9,022 nucleotides of DNA, taken from an uncultured Taibaiella sp. Its GTDB lineage: Bacteria > Bacteroidota > Bacteroidia > Chitinophagales > Chitinophagaceae. The stretch spans positions 1 to 9,022 of the forward strand of contig CAMPJV010000090.1 in assembly GCA_946886975.1 (NCBI GenBank), in the 5' to 3' direction. Position numbers and translations under genes: made by a program. Shown piece after piece: positions 1-6,956 of the stretch (position 1 is the first letter of the stretch; each line of letters starts with the position of its first letter). The notes beneath the pieces were generated by a model, which saw nothing but the letters and a program-made list of their open reading frames with translations, was not told the DNA's origin and ran no database searches.

Positions 1-2
1 GA

Positions 3-191
3 TTAGAACGGCCAACGCAGCAACGCTTGTATTAGAAACAAAACAGGCGGGAACGGGACGAATACCTGAAAATGGTGAAACAGTTTAAGTCAAATCCGAA
101 ACTTCAAACCTTGGTAGCTGATCCCGGTGCAAAGCAGGCACTGCTTACCGCTATCAATTGTTTAAAGGCCGAGTTAAAGCAAAACCAATAA
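3..191 (+). pseudogene. tssB: C-terminus of probable T6SSiii sheath protein TssB, with in-frame TAG
   Basis: The frame ending in TAA at 189-191 reads, from 36 on, as 51 residues of helix-rich sequence: RRERDEYLKMVKQFKSNP, then a LVADPGAKQALLTAI stretch and a Lys/Gln-rich end. From memory this matches the C-terminal helices of the small sheath protein TssB of Bacteroidetes T6SSiii, which pairs with TssC to form the contractile sheath; the location just ahead of tssD and tssC agrees. The same frame continues upstream to the window edge (LERPTQQRLY) but is interrupted by TAG at 33-35. The gene is therefore either broken by a nonsense change or affected by a base-call error or a frameshift near 30-45; another frame (2-88) is also open at the left edge. 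An ATG at 72 would give only 39 residues and is an unlikely true start. The family call is moderate; the disruption is uncertain because little of the gene is visible. Confidence 0.45.
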
Positions 192-203
192 AAAGAAGCC
201 GCT

Positions 204-686
204 ATGTCATTCCTTGCCAAATTAGTGCTCGATAGTAACGAATACAACGTTGTGACTGTGGATTACGAAATATCTCAGCCAATAGGCAGAAGAAATATGC
301 CAAACGACGAGCCGCATCTCGGGCTGATAAATATAACAGTGGAGTCAAGTAACAAAAGCGAGTTATTCGCCTGGGCGATGGCCGCGCGAACGACTAAGAA
401 TGGAAGCATTGTTTTTTATCGGAGAGATGCACAGTCTTCTATGAAGACACTGAACTTTTCTGATACATTCTGCATCCGGTTTAAAGAGATCTTTGAAGCC
501 GATGGTTCGGTTCCCATGAGGATGGAACTAACACTTGCACCAAGGGTTATTGAGTGTCAGGGCGTAACTCGCGAAGAGTTTTGGCCGGGGCACGAAGGCA
601 GTTCCAATGGTAGTGATTCGTCAAACGGAGCCTCAGAAAGCAAGGAGACTTCTGACAACGAGATATCGAGCTTCATCCCTTCTTAG
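204..686 (+). CDS. tssD: Type VI secretion system tube protein TssD (Hcp, T6SSiii subtype)
   Basis: A 160-residue protein starting MSFLAKLVLD, the characteristic opening of Bacteroidetes TssD proteins. These are Hcp-like beta-barrel proteins that stack as hexameric rings into the tube expelled by the contracting sheath. Family-typical stretches are ITVESSNKSELFAWAMA (44-60), KNGSIVFYRRDA (65-76) and a C-terminal WPG (127-129). Most relatives, as I recall them, are about 130 residues and end near WPG; this one adds a 30-residue Ser/Asn/Gly/Glu-rich, acidic tail (130-160) that is probably disordered. The tail could be a cargo or adaptor segment, or a sign of a specialised paralogue. There is no signal peptide, as expected for a cytoplasm-assembled tube. 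It lies 12 bp after the tssB-like end and 30 bp before tssC, so the three probably form one transcript. No Shine-Dalgarno sequence is evident, usual for this phylum. Confidence 0.9.
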   Translation: MSFLAKLVLDSNEYNVVTVDYEISQPIGRRNMPNDEPHLGLINITVESSNKSELFAWAMAARTTKNGSIVFYRRDAQSSMKTLNFSDTFCIRFKEIFEADGSVPMRMELTLAPRVIECQGVTREEFWPGHEGSSNGSDSSNGASESKETSDNEISSFIPS

Positions 687-716
687 TATTTACCTCTCAA
701 CTCGCAAACAGGATAA

Positions 717-2096
717 ATGAATATAGGAGCAAAAGAAGAACTTGTGGATCACACACCGAAAGAGTTTCATAACATAGAGGATCCTCTGTCTGTCCTTTTG
801 CTCAATCTGGAAAAGCTCGCGCCCTATGGAGGATTTTCTCTGTTTGAATCTCTTATCTCGGGTGCTAGTGATATCAATCCTACTTCAAAGGCACGCCGCA
901 GTATATTTCTCTCAGACTCAGCAAAGCAGGAATCTAGAAACAGTTTGGACGCCGCTCTCGGTGCATTGGCAAATGTTTTGGAGTCACATGAAGACGCTGC
1001 ATCTATGGTAGCGCACTGTGCCGAACAGGTAAACGTTTACGAGGCAAGTTATTCAGCCAACTTGCTGAAAGCAGTCCAGGAAGCGAAAGATCTGGAACGG
1101 AGCTATAGAAACATTGCACTGTTCTTTAGCAATGCAGAGGCGGTTAAAATGAAGAATGTTTCCTTCATCAACTGCAACCCTCAGCAACTAAGAGACGTTG
1201 AGGAGCCTCGCTTCCTCGATGCCGTGAAAGAAGAGCTAACGATGAACTATGACCGGCTGGACCTCAGGAATAATTACAGCATCCTGGTGTTACCTGGTTA
1301 TTTAGGGTCTAATGCAGTTCTGGAAAAGTGTGCGCGCATAGCGCATGATCATAAGGTGATGTTGGTTACCGACTTTGAGAATGTCGATGCGCCGGACGAT
1401 TTGATGGAACTCTTTGATGCTGCAAATCATACCAGTGGCGACGTCTATAAGTCAAATGTCATGATGACGTGCAACTGGCTCGTAGGACGGGGTAGGTATG
1501 AGGAACTGCATGAGGAAGACGATCTTTACATCCCCCCCTCTGGCGCTCTTGCAGGAAAGATCTATTGTACATTAATGAGTCAGGTGGCCGCAGGGAAAAA
1601 GTTCGGTATAGTTAAAGGTGTTGAGGGTGTGAAGTTTGATTTGAAGAAGAGCGAAATAGCCAACATTGAAAGGATGGGGCTCGTTCCGATGGTCAAGGAG
1701 AACAGCAATGTTATGGCCTTCTCTGCAAAGACCTTGTTCAATGGAGATAACTTAGGCCTCCAGACTTATTCCGTAGTGCGTGTCTTCGATTATGTAACGA
1801 AAGTGCTTATCGACTTCCTTAACAGGAGAGCCTTTGAGAACTTTAATGCAAATACACGAAAAGACTTAATGGCGCAGATTGTAAAGTTCCTTGACAGCAT
1901 CACCGGTCCTGAGAGATTAATTGAAGATTTCACCATTAAGCGTTTCGAGCAGGATTCAATACAAAAGGACAAGATCCATGTTGACATACACATGAAGCCC
2001 TACTTCCCCGCCAAGAACTTCATGATCAAAATGGAAGGACAACGGGGCGATGACTCTACTTCATGGTCCACGAGCTATGATCAACAAGTATCCTGA
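717..2096 (+). CDS. tssC: Type VI secretion system contractile sheath large subunit TssC (T6SSiii)
   Basis: The 459-residue product is full length for Bacteroidetes TssC (about 450-460 residues), which forms with TssB the cytoplasmic contractile sheath around the TssD tube. Clear family stretches are KYGGF-like APYGGFSLFE near 35-44, the ELERSYR-like DLERSYRNIALFF (125-137), NYDRLDLRNNYSILVLPGYLGSN (centre about 178-200), SNVMMTCNWLVGRG (about 246-259), the DLKKSEIANIE segment near 309-319, and the very conserved C-terminal part around FSAKTLFNGDNLGLQTYS and KPYFPAKNFMIKM. No frameshift or missing block is visible. It follows tssD on the same strand by 30 bp and is the last gene of that direction: the next gene ends 53 bp downstream on the other strand. 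The other core genes (baseplate, TssK, VgrG, ClpV, TssN-R) are not in the window and would have to lie to the left or elsewhere. Confidence 0.95.
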   Translation: MNIGAKEELVDHTPKEFHNIEDPLSVLLLNLEKLAPYGGFSLFESLISGASDINPTSKARRSIFLSDSAKQESRNSLDAALGALANVLESHEDAASMVAHCAEQVNVYEASYSANLLKAVQEAKDLERSYRNIALFFSNAEAVKMKNVSFINCNPQQLRDVEEPRFLDAVKEELTMNYDRLDLRNNYSILVLPGYLGSNAVLEKCARIAHDHKVMLVTDFENVDAPDDLMELFDAANHTSGDVYKSNVMMTCNWLVGRGRYEELHEEDDLYIPPSGALAGKIYCTLMSQVAAGKKFGIVKGVEGVKFDLKKSEIANIERMGLVPMVKENSNVMAFSAKTLFNGDNLGLQTYSVVRVFDYVTKVLIDFLNRRAFENFNANTRKDLMAQIVKFLDSITGPERLIEDFTIKRFEQDSIQKDKIHVDIHMKPYFPAKNFMIKMEGQRGDDSTSWSTSYDQQVS

Positions 2097-2149
2097 GTCT
2101 CTTCCTATGATCTCCTACTATCTACTAACTACTATCTACCAAAGACAAC
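2097..2149. other. Short convergent intergenic gap with a 10-bp direct repeat
   Basis: The 53 bp between the ends of tssC and the transglycosylase gene are pyrimidine-rich on the + strand and contain the 10-mer CTACTATCTA twice (2115-2124 and 2129-2138). I see no stem-loop with a T tract, so how the two convergent transcripts end is not visible. Confidence 0.4.
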
Positions 2150-3235
2150 CTACTTCTTCCACTGCGACTGATCATCGTAGATCTCATTCTTCAGCAATAC
2201 CGGCTGGTCTTTTCTGAGACTTTCAACGTATACTCCTTTCTCCGTGTTGCTGTCATAAAGAGTTACCTCGTGCCCATATCCAAGGTCTACGAATACTTTC
2301 CCGTCTATCATCCAGCCCGAGCCTTTTATAATGCTGCCTTTTCGCGTGAAGCCACCTTGCACCACAAGGTCATCATCCAGCTCCAGCGCTATAAGATCCC
2401 CATCCTTAAAGTCCTTGTATTTGCCCTTAATATGAGCTGCCACGTACATTGCTTTTGGCTTTTCGGGCTCCGCCTTTTTCGTGTTGCTGACTACCACTTC
2501 CATATCGCCGAAACCTGCCTCATCATCGTCTCCTCCATTACTCGGGGCTTTGCGGCCGGTGCTGTTGGCAAATACATTATACCCGAAGTTCTTCATGTAT
2601 AGCTCAGGATACTCAAACAATTCCTTTACAGCAATGATCTTGTAAACGTAGACAGCTGTCTCGGGATTCAGGTTCATTGAAAAGTAGTCCTTTCCCTGGC
2701 TCCTGATAGCTTTAAATATATTGCCGATCCCATAGTTATATGCAGCCGCTGTCAGCACCCAGGATGACACGTTGTGTGTTTTCTGGATGCTCGTATAGTA
2801 TTGGTTCAGCAACTTGCACGCTGCTATCGTGGACTTTGTTATATCATCTCTTTCATCCACAGTGCTGTTCACGATCAGGCCCAGGTCTATTGCCGTGCCT
2901 GGCATAATCTGCCAGAAGCCCCTGGCACCTACCCTCGACGTAAGTACGGCAAAGCCGCTCTCTACAATAGGCAGGTACTTAAAGTCTTCTGGAATATTGT
3001 ACTTCCTAAGGTATGATTGCACAAGCGGAAAGTAGAGGATCGCTCTTTTTCTTAACGCCGGAAGATTTACATTAGGTATCTGCTTTTTAATGACGTTCAT
3101 GAGCCTGTTAGCAACGAAGTCATTATTGGCCGGAATGATCTCTCCGCAAAAGATTATATTATGAGCCTCCCCCTTGCTAATAAATATGGTACTAGCAGAT
3201 AGGGTAAGCAGCAAAACAAATAATCTTCTTTTCAT
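2150..3235 (-). CDS. Secreted MltD-like lytic transglycosylase with TraM-like C-terminal domain
   Basis: A 361-residue exported protein. Residues 1-24 form a signal peptide (MKRRLFVLLLTLSAS...). Residues about 63-215 are a GH23/SLT lytic transglycosylase domain of the MltD type: the catalytic Glu is E92 in PIVESGF, followed by GARGFWQIMPGTA (103-115), DERDD (127-131) and AAAYNYGIGN (163-172). Such enzymes cleave peptidoglycan glycan strands to 1,6-anhydro ends. No LysM repeats follow. Instead, after an acidic linker (about 225-260), residues about 277-340 (DLIALELDDDLVVQGG..., then VTLYDSN and GVYV) resemble the C-terminal beta domain of TraM, the VirB10-like protein of Bacteroides conjugative transposons. 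That resemblance is by pattern only. It is the second gene of an operon with the TraN-like gene (8 bp gap), suggesting the enzyme opens the cell wall for an envelope complex. The transglycosylase call is strong; the TraM-like call is moderate. Confidence 0.88.
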   Translation of the reverse strand: MKRRLFVLLLTLSASTIFISKGEAHNIIFCGEIIPANNDFVANRLMNVIKKQIPNVNLPALRKRAILYFPLVQSYLRKYNIPEDFKYLPIVESGFAVLTSRVGARGFWQIMPGTAIDLGLIVNSTVDERDDITKSTIAACKLLNQYYTSIQKTHNVSSWVLTAAAYNYGIGNIFKAIRSQGKDYFSMNLNPETAVYVYKIIAVKELFEYPELYMKNFGYNVFANSTGRKAPSNGGDDDEAGFGDMEVVVSNTKKAEPEKPKAMYVAAHIKGKYKDFKDGDLIALELDDDLVVQGGFTRKGSIIKGSGWMIDGKVFVDLGYGHEVTLYDSNTEKGVYVESLRKDQPVLLKNEIYDDQSQWKK

Positions 3236-3243
3236 CCTGGTAT

Positions 3244-4836
3244 TTACCGGCTCATTTCCAGATTATACATCGCCCCTGTTATAGGTACTTCAAAGTTTGC
3301 TTTCTTAAACCGGTCTTTGAGCGAAAAGGTAAACTTCTCCGCATCATCAGCGTTTACCGCTCGGCTAACATAGACCATCGTAAAATCCTTGCCCGGCAAA
3401 ACCACCGGATACCCTGTCACATAGCAAGGGAAAAGGTCAACAGAGCCCTTGTCACCTTTGTCCCAATTCAGGTTCATCTGCCCTACCAGGAAGTCTTTTT
3501 TGCTCTGGTTCCGGATGAAGAAGCGCATATAACAGTTTACTCCGCTAAAGACAATGCTCTGAAGTGTCACCGAGACATTGTTGATCGTGTCCGAGTGCAC
3601 ATCAATCCATGGAGGCATCGAGATGAGCAAGCTACTCACGCGGTAGTTCTCAGCAGTATCGGCGGGCACGTAGTACTCTCCAGCCATGTGTTGCCCCTCC
3701 GGAGGATCGCCAAATACAATGTTGGGGTACTTCTTCCAGAGCTCTGCCTGGGTATATTCTGTTTTGTTTTCTATTGCTGCCAGGCGCGCCCGCTCCTCTT
3801 CAGCTTTCTTCCGCTTTGCCTCTTCCTGTAGTGCCAGCTTCTGCAGCCGCTCATCTTCTTTGCGCTGCTTTTCCTGCAATATCGCAAGTTGTTTCTCTCG
3901 TTCTGCTTCAAGGCGTCTCCTTTCGGCTTCTTCGGCTGCTTTCTTCTTCAGCTCTGCCGCTATGCGCGCTTCTTCTTTTTGCTTAGCCGCCGCTGCAAGC
4001 TTCTCATCTTCTATCCGCCTTATCCTTTCCTGTTCCTCAGCTTCTTTCTTCTTCCTCGCTTCTTCCTTAGCTATGGCAAGCTGCTCCTGCTTTTCCTTTT
4101 CTTTACGCAGTTTCTCTTCTTCTTTGGCAAGCTGGTCTTTCTTTGCTGCTTCACGCTTCAGTAGTGCTTCTTCTTCTTGCTTCTGTTTCTCGGCGGCTTT
4201 TCGTGCTTCTTCCTGTTGCCTGGCCAGCATTCTCTGGTCTTCTTCTTCCTTTAGTTTCTTCAGCCTCGCCACTTCTCTGTCCTTGTCCGCCTTCCTTTGC
4301 TGCTCAGCCAGTTCTTCCTGCTTCCTCAATGCCTCTTCCTGCTCCAGCTTTTCCTTCTCTATTCGCTTTTGCTCTTTTTTGGATACCTCCTCCTTTTCCT
4401 CAGCTTTTGGCGGCGGATTGAACGCCACAGGCTCAGACTCTTTACTCTGCACCAGCTTCTTGAGCGCCTTCAGATCCGAGTAGTCGTAGTAGAGCTTCGT
4501 GTTGTTGATATCTATCTTTGGCAGGAATGAGATAATAAAGTAGTGGGTTCTCTTTCCCTCCGTCACTATCAGGTTCGTAGGATCAGGTTTTTCCTCAATA
4601 GTCTTTATCACGATGGAGTTATCATTGTCCCTCACCAGGCAGGTGTATCCTTTACGCTCACCAAATTCATATCTCTTGATCTCGGAATTAAACTTCAGCA
4701 CAGTTAGCGCCTCGGCTGCCACCTGTATCTTCTCCCCATTAATATTCTGTCCGTCAGCGTTGTCGGTATTCAGCAGCACGAGGGCCACGGTTGCCCATAC
4801 GCCGCTACATTTCATCCAATTCAGCAGTCTTGTCAT
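3244..4836 (-). CDS. Exported TraN-like (DUF4138-like) protein with long central coiled coil
   Basis: A 530-residue protein. It has an N-terminal signal peptide (hydrophobic core about 11-22, cleavage near Gly29-Gln30); the start could also be Met8, which gives a more standard leader. Residues about 35-130 resemble the N-terminal domain of TraN of Bacteroides conjugative transposons (VirB9-like outer-membrane-complex protein): IQVAAEALTVLKF, NSIVIKTI, TNLIVTEGKRTHYFIISF. Residues about 418-526 resemble the TraN C-terminal beta domain: VTLQSIVFSGVNCYMRFFI with RNQSKKDF, then a GYPVVLPGKDF segment. Between them lies a Glu/Lys/Arg/Ala-rich helical region (about 143-356), absent from TraN as I know it. 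As one helix it would be roughly 30 nm long, enough to cross a periplasm. It is the first gene of a two-gene operon with the transglycosylase. An alternative is a TonB/TolA-like spacer protein with unrelated ends. Only the exported coiled-coil architecture is certain. Confidence 0.8.
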   Translation of the reverse strand: MTRLLNWMKCSGVWATVALVLLNTDNADGQNINGEKIQVAAEALTVLKFNSEIKRYEFGERKGYTCLVRDNDNSIVIKTIEEKPDPTNLIVTEGKRTHYFIISFLPKIDINNTKLYYDYSDLKALKKLVQSKESEPVAFNPPPKAEEKEEVSKKEQKRIEKEKLEQEEALRKQEELAEQQRKADKDREVARLKKLKEEEDQRMLARQQEEARKAAEKQKQEEEALLKREAAKKDQLAKEEEKLRKEKEKQEQLAIAKEEARKKKEAEEQERIRRIEDEKLAAAAKQKEEARIAAELKKKAAEEAERRRLEAEREKQLAILQEKQRKEDERLQKLALQEEAKRKKAEEERARLAAIENKTEYTQAELWKKYPNIVFGDPPEGQHMAGEYYVPADTAENYRVSSLLISMPPWIDVHSDTINNVSVTLQSIVFSGVNCYMRFFIRNQSKKDFLVGQMNLNWDKGDKGSVDLFPCYVTGYPVVLPGKDFTMVYVSRAVNADDAEKFTFSLKDRFKKANFEVPITGAMYNLEMSR

Positions 4837-4962
4837 TACCTGGACAATTTACACCAATGCTTAGCAATTATCTATTTTTATGGACAGTTTTTTGCAGCCT
4901 TCACCATAGCGTTTGCCTCGCTTGGACCATGGTGTTACATGGGCTTTACACCGGAGTTCGGC

Positions 4963-5006
4963 CTCTATAATGTCTCTATAATGTCTCTATAAGGTCTCTA
5001 TAAGGC
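4963..5006. repeat. Four tandem copies of an 11-bp repeat
   Basis: CTCTATAATGT occurs at 4963-4973 and 4974-4984, followed by CTCTATAAGGT (4985-4995) and CTCTATAAGGC (4996-5006). The four units are contiguous and differ only at the last three positions. An 11-bp period is close to one DNA helical turn, so the units would face the same side of the helix, as in arrays of protein-binding sites; replication slippage is the plainer alternative. The array lies about 125 bp upstream of the TraN-like start and about 130 bp upstream of the regulator start. Confidence 0.9.
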
Positions 5007-5070
5007 TGATGAGTAATCCCGGCTGAGAACACATTGTCCGTCAGTTAGATGCGTGTTCATGACAAGGGGG

Positions 5071-5077
5071 TACTTTG
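5071..5077 (+). promoter_or_regulatory. Possible -7 promoter box of the TPR/HTH regulator gene
   Basis: TACTTTG followed by C resembles the Bacteroidetes -7 element TAnnTTTG but is one base short, and no well-spaced TTTG -33 element is seen. If it is used, transcription begins near 5084, which rules out the TTG at 5075 as a start codon and supports the ATG at 5102 or 5138. Confidence 0.25.
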
Positions 5078-5137
5078 CAGCGAAGGTTCGTTAGCTTTCA
5101 AATGTGTATCTTAGTTATCCGTTTTCCCGACAGACCC

Positions 5138-6883
5138 ATGATAACCCAAAGGCGGACATATTTCAGGCCCCTGCTGCTTGCCCTTTTCTGCATCACCTGC
5201 AACCTCTCCGATGCCATAGCCTACAGATCGGACACCCTTAGGGTTGTGGCCAATGACCAGCTCGTCACAACTAGTTGGTCGCTCTATAATCGTCACATCC
5301 GGTCCGCTGATTCTGCCACAGCCTTTGCAGAGTTAAACAGGATCGAAGCAATAGCCAAGGAGAGAAACTCCGACTTGCTCCACACCACCGCCCTTTTCTT
5401 CAAAGGTAAATACTGCTTCGAAAGGCGCCTCTGGGCCGCTGATAAGCCTCTTTTGTATTTCCTCGAAGCCAGTGCCCTCGAGGGAAATGTGCCAATCATG
5501 GCCGCCGAGATACCATTCTACATCGGAAGCTGGTACTTTTTTGCAAAAGGAGATTACCCCGCCGCGTTTGAGCATATGCTTAAAGCCCATAATGCAGCGG
5601 ACGATATAGGCTACGACAAGCTTCCTAATCCCGATGAGTTGCTATCCGGCCTGGCCAATGCGTACTACCAGTTTGGCGAGCTTGACAAGACGATCAAATT
5701 CCTGAGGCAAGCGCTCAGTCTGCCTGTTTCAACGGAGAGAAACCTGATCGAGATCTATAACACCCTGGGTCTTTGTTACCGCGATCGGGAGCAATACGAC
5801 ACTTCTGTCACATATTGCCTGCAGGCTCTTTCTGCCGCCTCTCGCCAAAAGGACACAGCATGGGTAGGCGTCATTACTGGCAACCTGGGTTATATCTATT
5901 ACAAACTGAAGCGCCCTGAGGAAGCCCTCGCTTACCTCTTTAAAGATTACCACATCAGCAGCGAAAAGAATCAGGACAGAAGCGCAGCGAATGCCGCCTT
6001 GCTGATATCACAGATCTACTTCGAGAAGGGGAATAAAGATTCGGCTGCCTTTATGCTGCAGAAGGGTAGGGATCTTGTGTACGCCACTAAAGACTCTCGC
6101 CTCTACACGCTGCTCTACAAAGACATGGCGGCCTTCTACAGGCACCAGGGAGATTTTGCCAATGCTCTCAAATACACTGATTCCTTCATAAGCTATAAAG
6201 ACAAGGTTGCAAAAGAGAATGATGTAAACGCACTTGATAAGGCACGCAACAAGGCGGAAACAGAAGCCCACCTTGCCGATATCAGGCTGCTCGAAAGTGA
6301 AAGCCATAAGCAATTGCTCATTCGGAATGGTATCATCTTCATCACCATTCTTCTTGTTGTAGCCGGCTGGCAGATATTCCGCCGCTTGCAGGAGCGGCAG
6401 CGCAGGAACCTGGAAATGTTAGCCCTGCAGAAAAGGCGATCTGAAGAGGAGCTGGAAAACGCAAATGCGCTGCTCAATACCTACATGGAAAGCATCCGGC
6501 AAAAGAACAAACTGATAGAACAGTTCACCGCTGAGCTGGATCAGTTGCATAACGCCCCGGATGGGCCCGTTGCTCAGGAAAAGATAGAAACGCTTCGCAA
6601 ACTACAAGAGGCCACCATTCTCACAGAAGATGACTGGGTAAATTTTAAAAGGGTATTCACCAAAGTACACCCCGCGTTCTTTATCCGGTTGAACGATAAG
6701 TTCCCAACTCTTACTCCCGCTGAGATACGGATCATAGCCCTCACCAAGCTCGGTCTTTCTGTAAAAGAGAAAGCCAATATGTTAGGCATCTCCCCCGATA
6801 GCGTCCGTCGCACTCAGCAGCGCCTGAATAAAAAGCTGGGCATGACCGAAGTCCAGATATTTGAAGAGCTGATTCCGGGATAG
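5138..6883 (+). CDS. TPR-repeat transmembrane regulator with C-terminal LuxR-type HTH
   Basis: The 581-residue product (from ATG 5138) begins with a signal peptide (MITQRRTYF, then a PLLLALFCI core). The region of about 50-355 holds roughly seven tetratricopeptide repeats, for example LSGLANAYYQFGELDKTIKF and LGYIYYKLKRPEEALAYL. A single transmembrane helix follows at about 394-414 (GIIFITILLVVAGW), then a coiled coil (about 415-490) and a C-terminal helix-turn-helix (about 520-570) with PTLTPAEIRIIALTKLGLSV and LGISPDSVRRTQQRL, as in LuxR/GerE regulators. The layout implies a periplasmic TPR sensor linked to a cytoplasmic DNA-binding domain, a type common in Bacteroidota. The frame is open further upstream: an ATG at 5102 would add 12 residues, and a TTG at 5075 lies inside a possible -7 box. 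The 5138 start is chosen because it places the leader correctly. The gene is divergent from the TraN-like operon across an 11-bp repeat array, so it may regulate that operon or itself; its signal is unknown. Confidence 0.9.
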   Translation: MITQRRTYFRPLLLALFCITCNLSDAIAYRSDTLRVVANDQLVTTSWSLYNRHIRSADSATAFAELNRIEAIAKERNSDLLHTTALFFKGKYCFERRLWAADKPLLYFLEASALEGNVPIMAAEIPFYIGSWYFFAKGDYPAAFEHMLKAHNAADDIGYDKLPNPDELLSGLANAYYQFGELDKTIKFLRQALSLPVSTERNLIEIYNTLGLCYRDREQYDTSVTYCLQALSAASRQKDTAWVGVITGNLGYIYYKLKRPEEALAYLFKDYHISSEKNQDRSAANAALLISQIYFEKGNKDSAAFMLQKGRDLVYATKDSRLYTLLYKDMAAFYRHQGDFANALKYTDSFISYKDKVAKENDVNALDKARNKAETEAHLADIRLLESESHKQLLIRNGIIFITILLVVAGWQIFRRLQERQRRNLEMLALQKRRSEEELENANALLNTYMESIRQKNKLIEQFTAELDQLHNAPDGPVAQEKIETLRKLQEATILTEDDWVNFKRVFTKVHPAFFIRLNDKFPTLTPAEIRIIALTKLGLSVKEKANMLGISPDSVRRTQQRLNKKLGMTEVQIFEELIPG

Positions 6884-6900
6884 CGCAAGTCCTGGGTACT

Positions 6901-6927
6901 AAAAAAGCCATCTCAGATGAGACGGCT
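6901..6927 (-). terminator. Intrinsic terminator of the ECF sigma gene
   Basis: On the minus strand AGCCGTCTC-ATCT-GAGATGGCT forms a 9-bp stem (one G-T wobble) with a 4-base loop, followed by six T residues. It lies 30 bp past the end of the sigma factor gene. On the + strand the hairpin is followed by CTATATG without a T tract, so it would act less well for the regulator gene ending at 6883. Confidence 0.85.
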
Positions 6928-6956
6928 CTATATGTCTGATCGCAAATAGCCTTCGT

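Larger units (their letters stand above)
4837..5137. promoter_or_regulatory. Divergent regulatory region between the TraN-like operon and the TPR/HTH regulator
   Basis: This 301-bp gap separates two divergently transcribed units and must carry at least two promoters. It holds a four-copy 11-bp tandem repeat (listed separately), an 8-bp palindrome ACCATGGT (4926-4933), CCATG/CATGG arms (4927-4931 and 4938-4942), and two weak boxes resembling the Bacteroidetes -7 element: TACTTTG on the + strand (5071-5077) and TAAATTG on the - strand within about 4843-4855. No gene is supported here. Confidence 0.5.

Noticed and set aside
2115..2138. Two copies of CTACTATCTA as a possible attachment site or regulatory repeat
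   Set aside because: Only two 10-bp copies in a simple pyrimidine-rich stretch with no integrase or other mobile gene nearby; likely low-complexity sequence.
3686..4483. Long + strand open frame of 265 codons, very rich in Ser, Ala, Phe and Cys
   Set aside because: It is the antisense of the Glu/Lys/Arg-rich coiled-coil region of the TraN-like gene; its biased composition follows from the opposite-strand codons and it has no family-like pattern.
2150..4836. TraN/TraM-like genes as part of an integrated conjugative transposon
   Set aside because: No relaxase, TraG ATPase, other tra genes, integrase or attachment sites are in the window, and both proteins have architectures unlike standard TraN and TraM; similarity to transfer proteins alone does not show a mobile element.
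5075..5137. TTG start for the TPR/HTH regulator
   Set aside because: The TTG overlaps a possible -7 promoter box and would bury the signal peptide behind 21 extra residues; the ATG at 5138 places the leader correctly.
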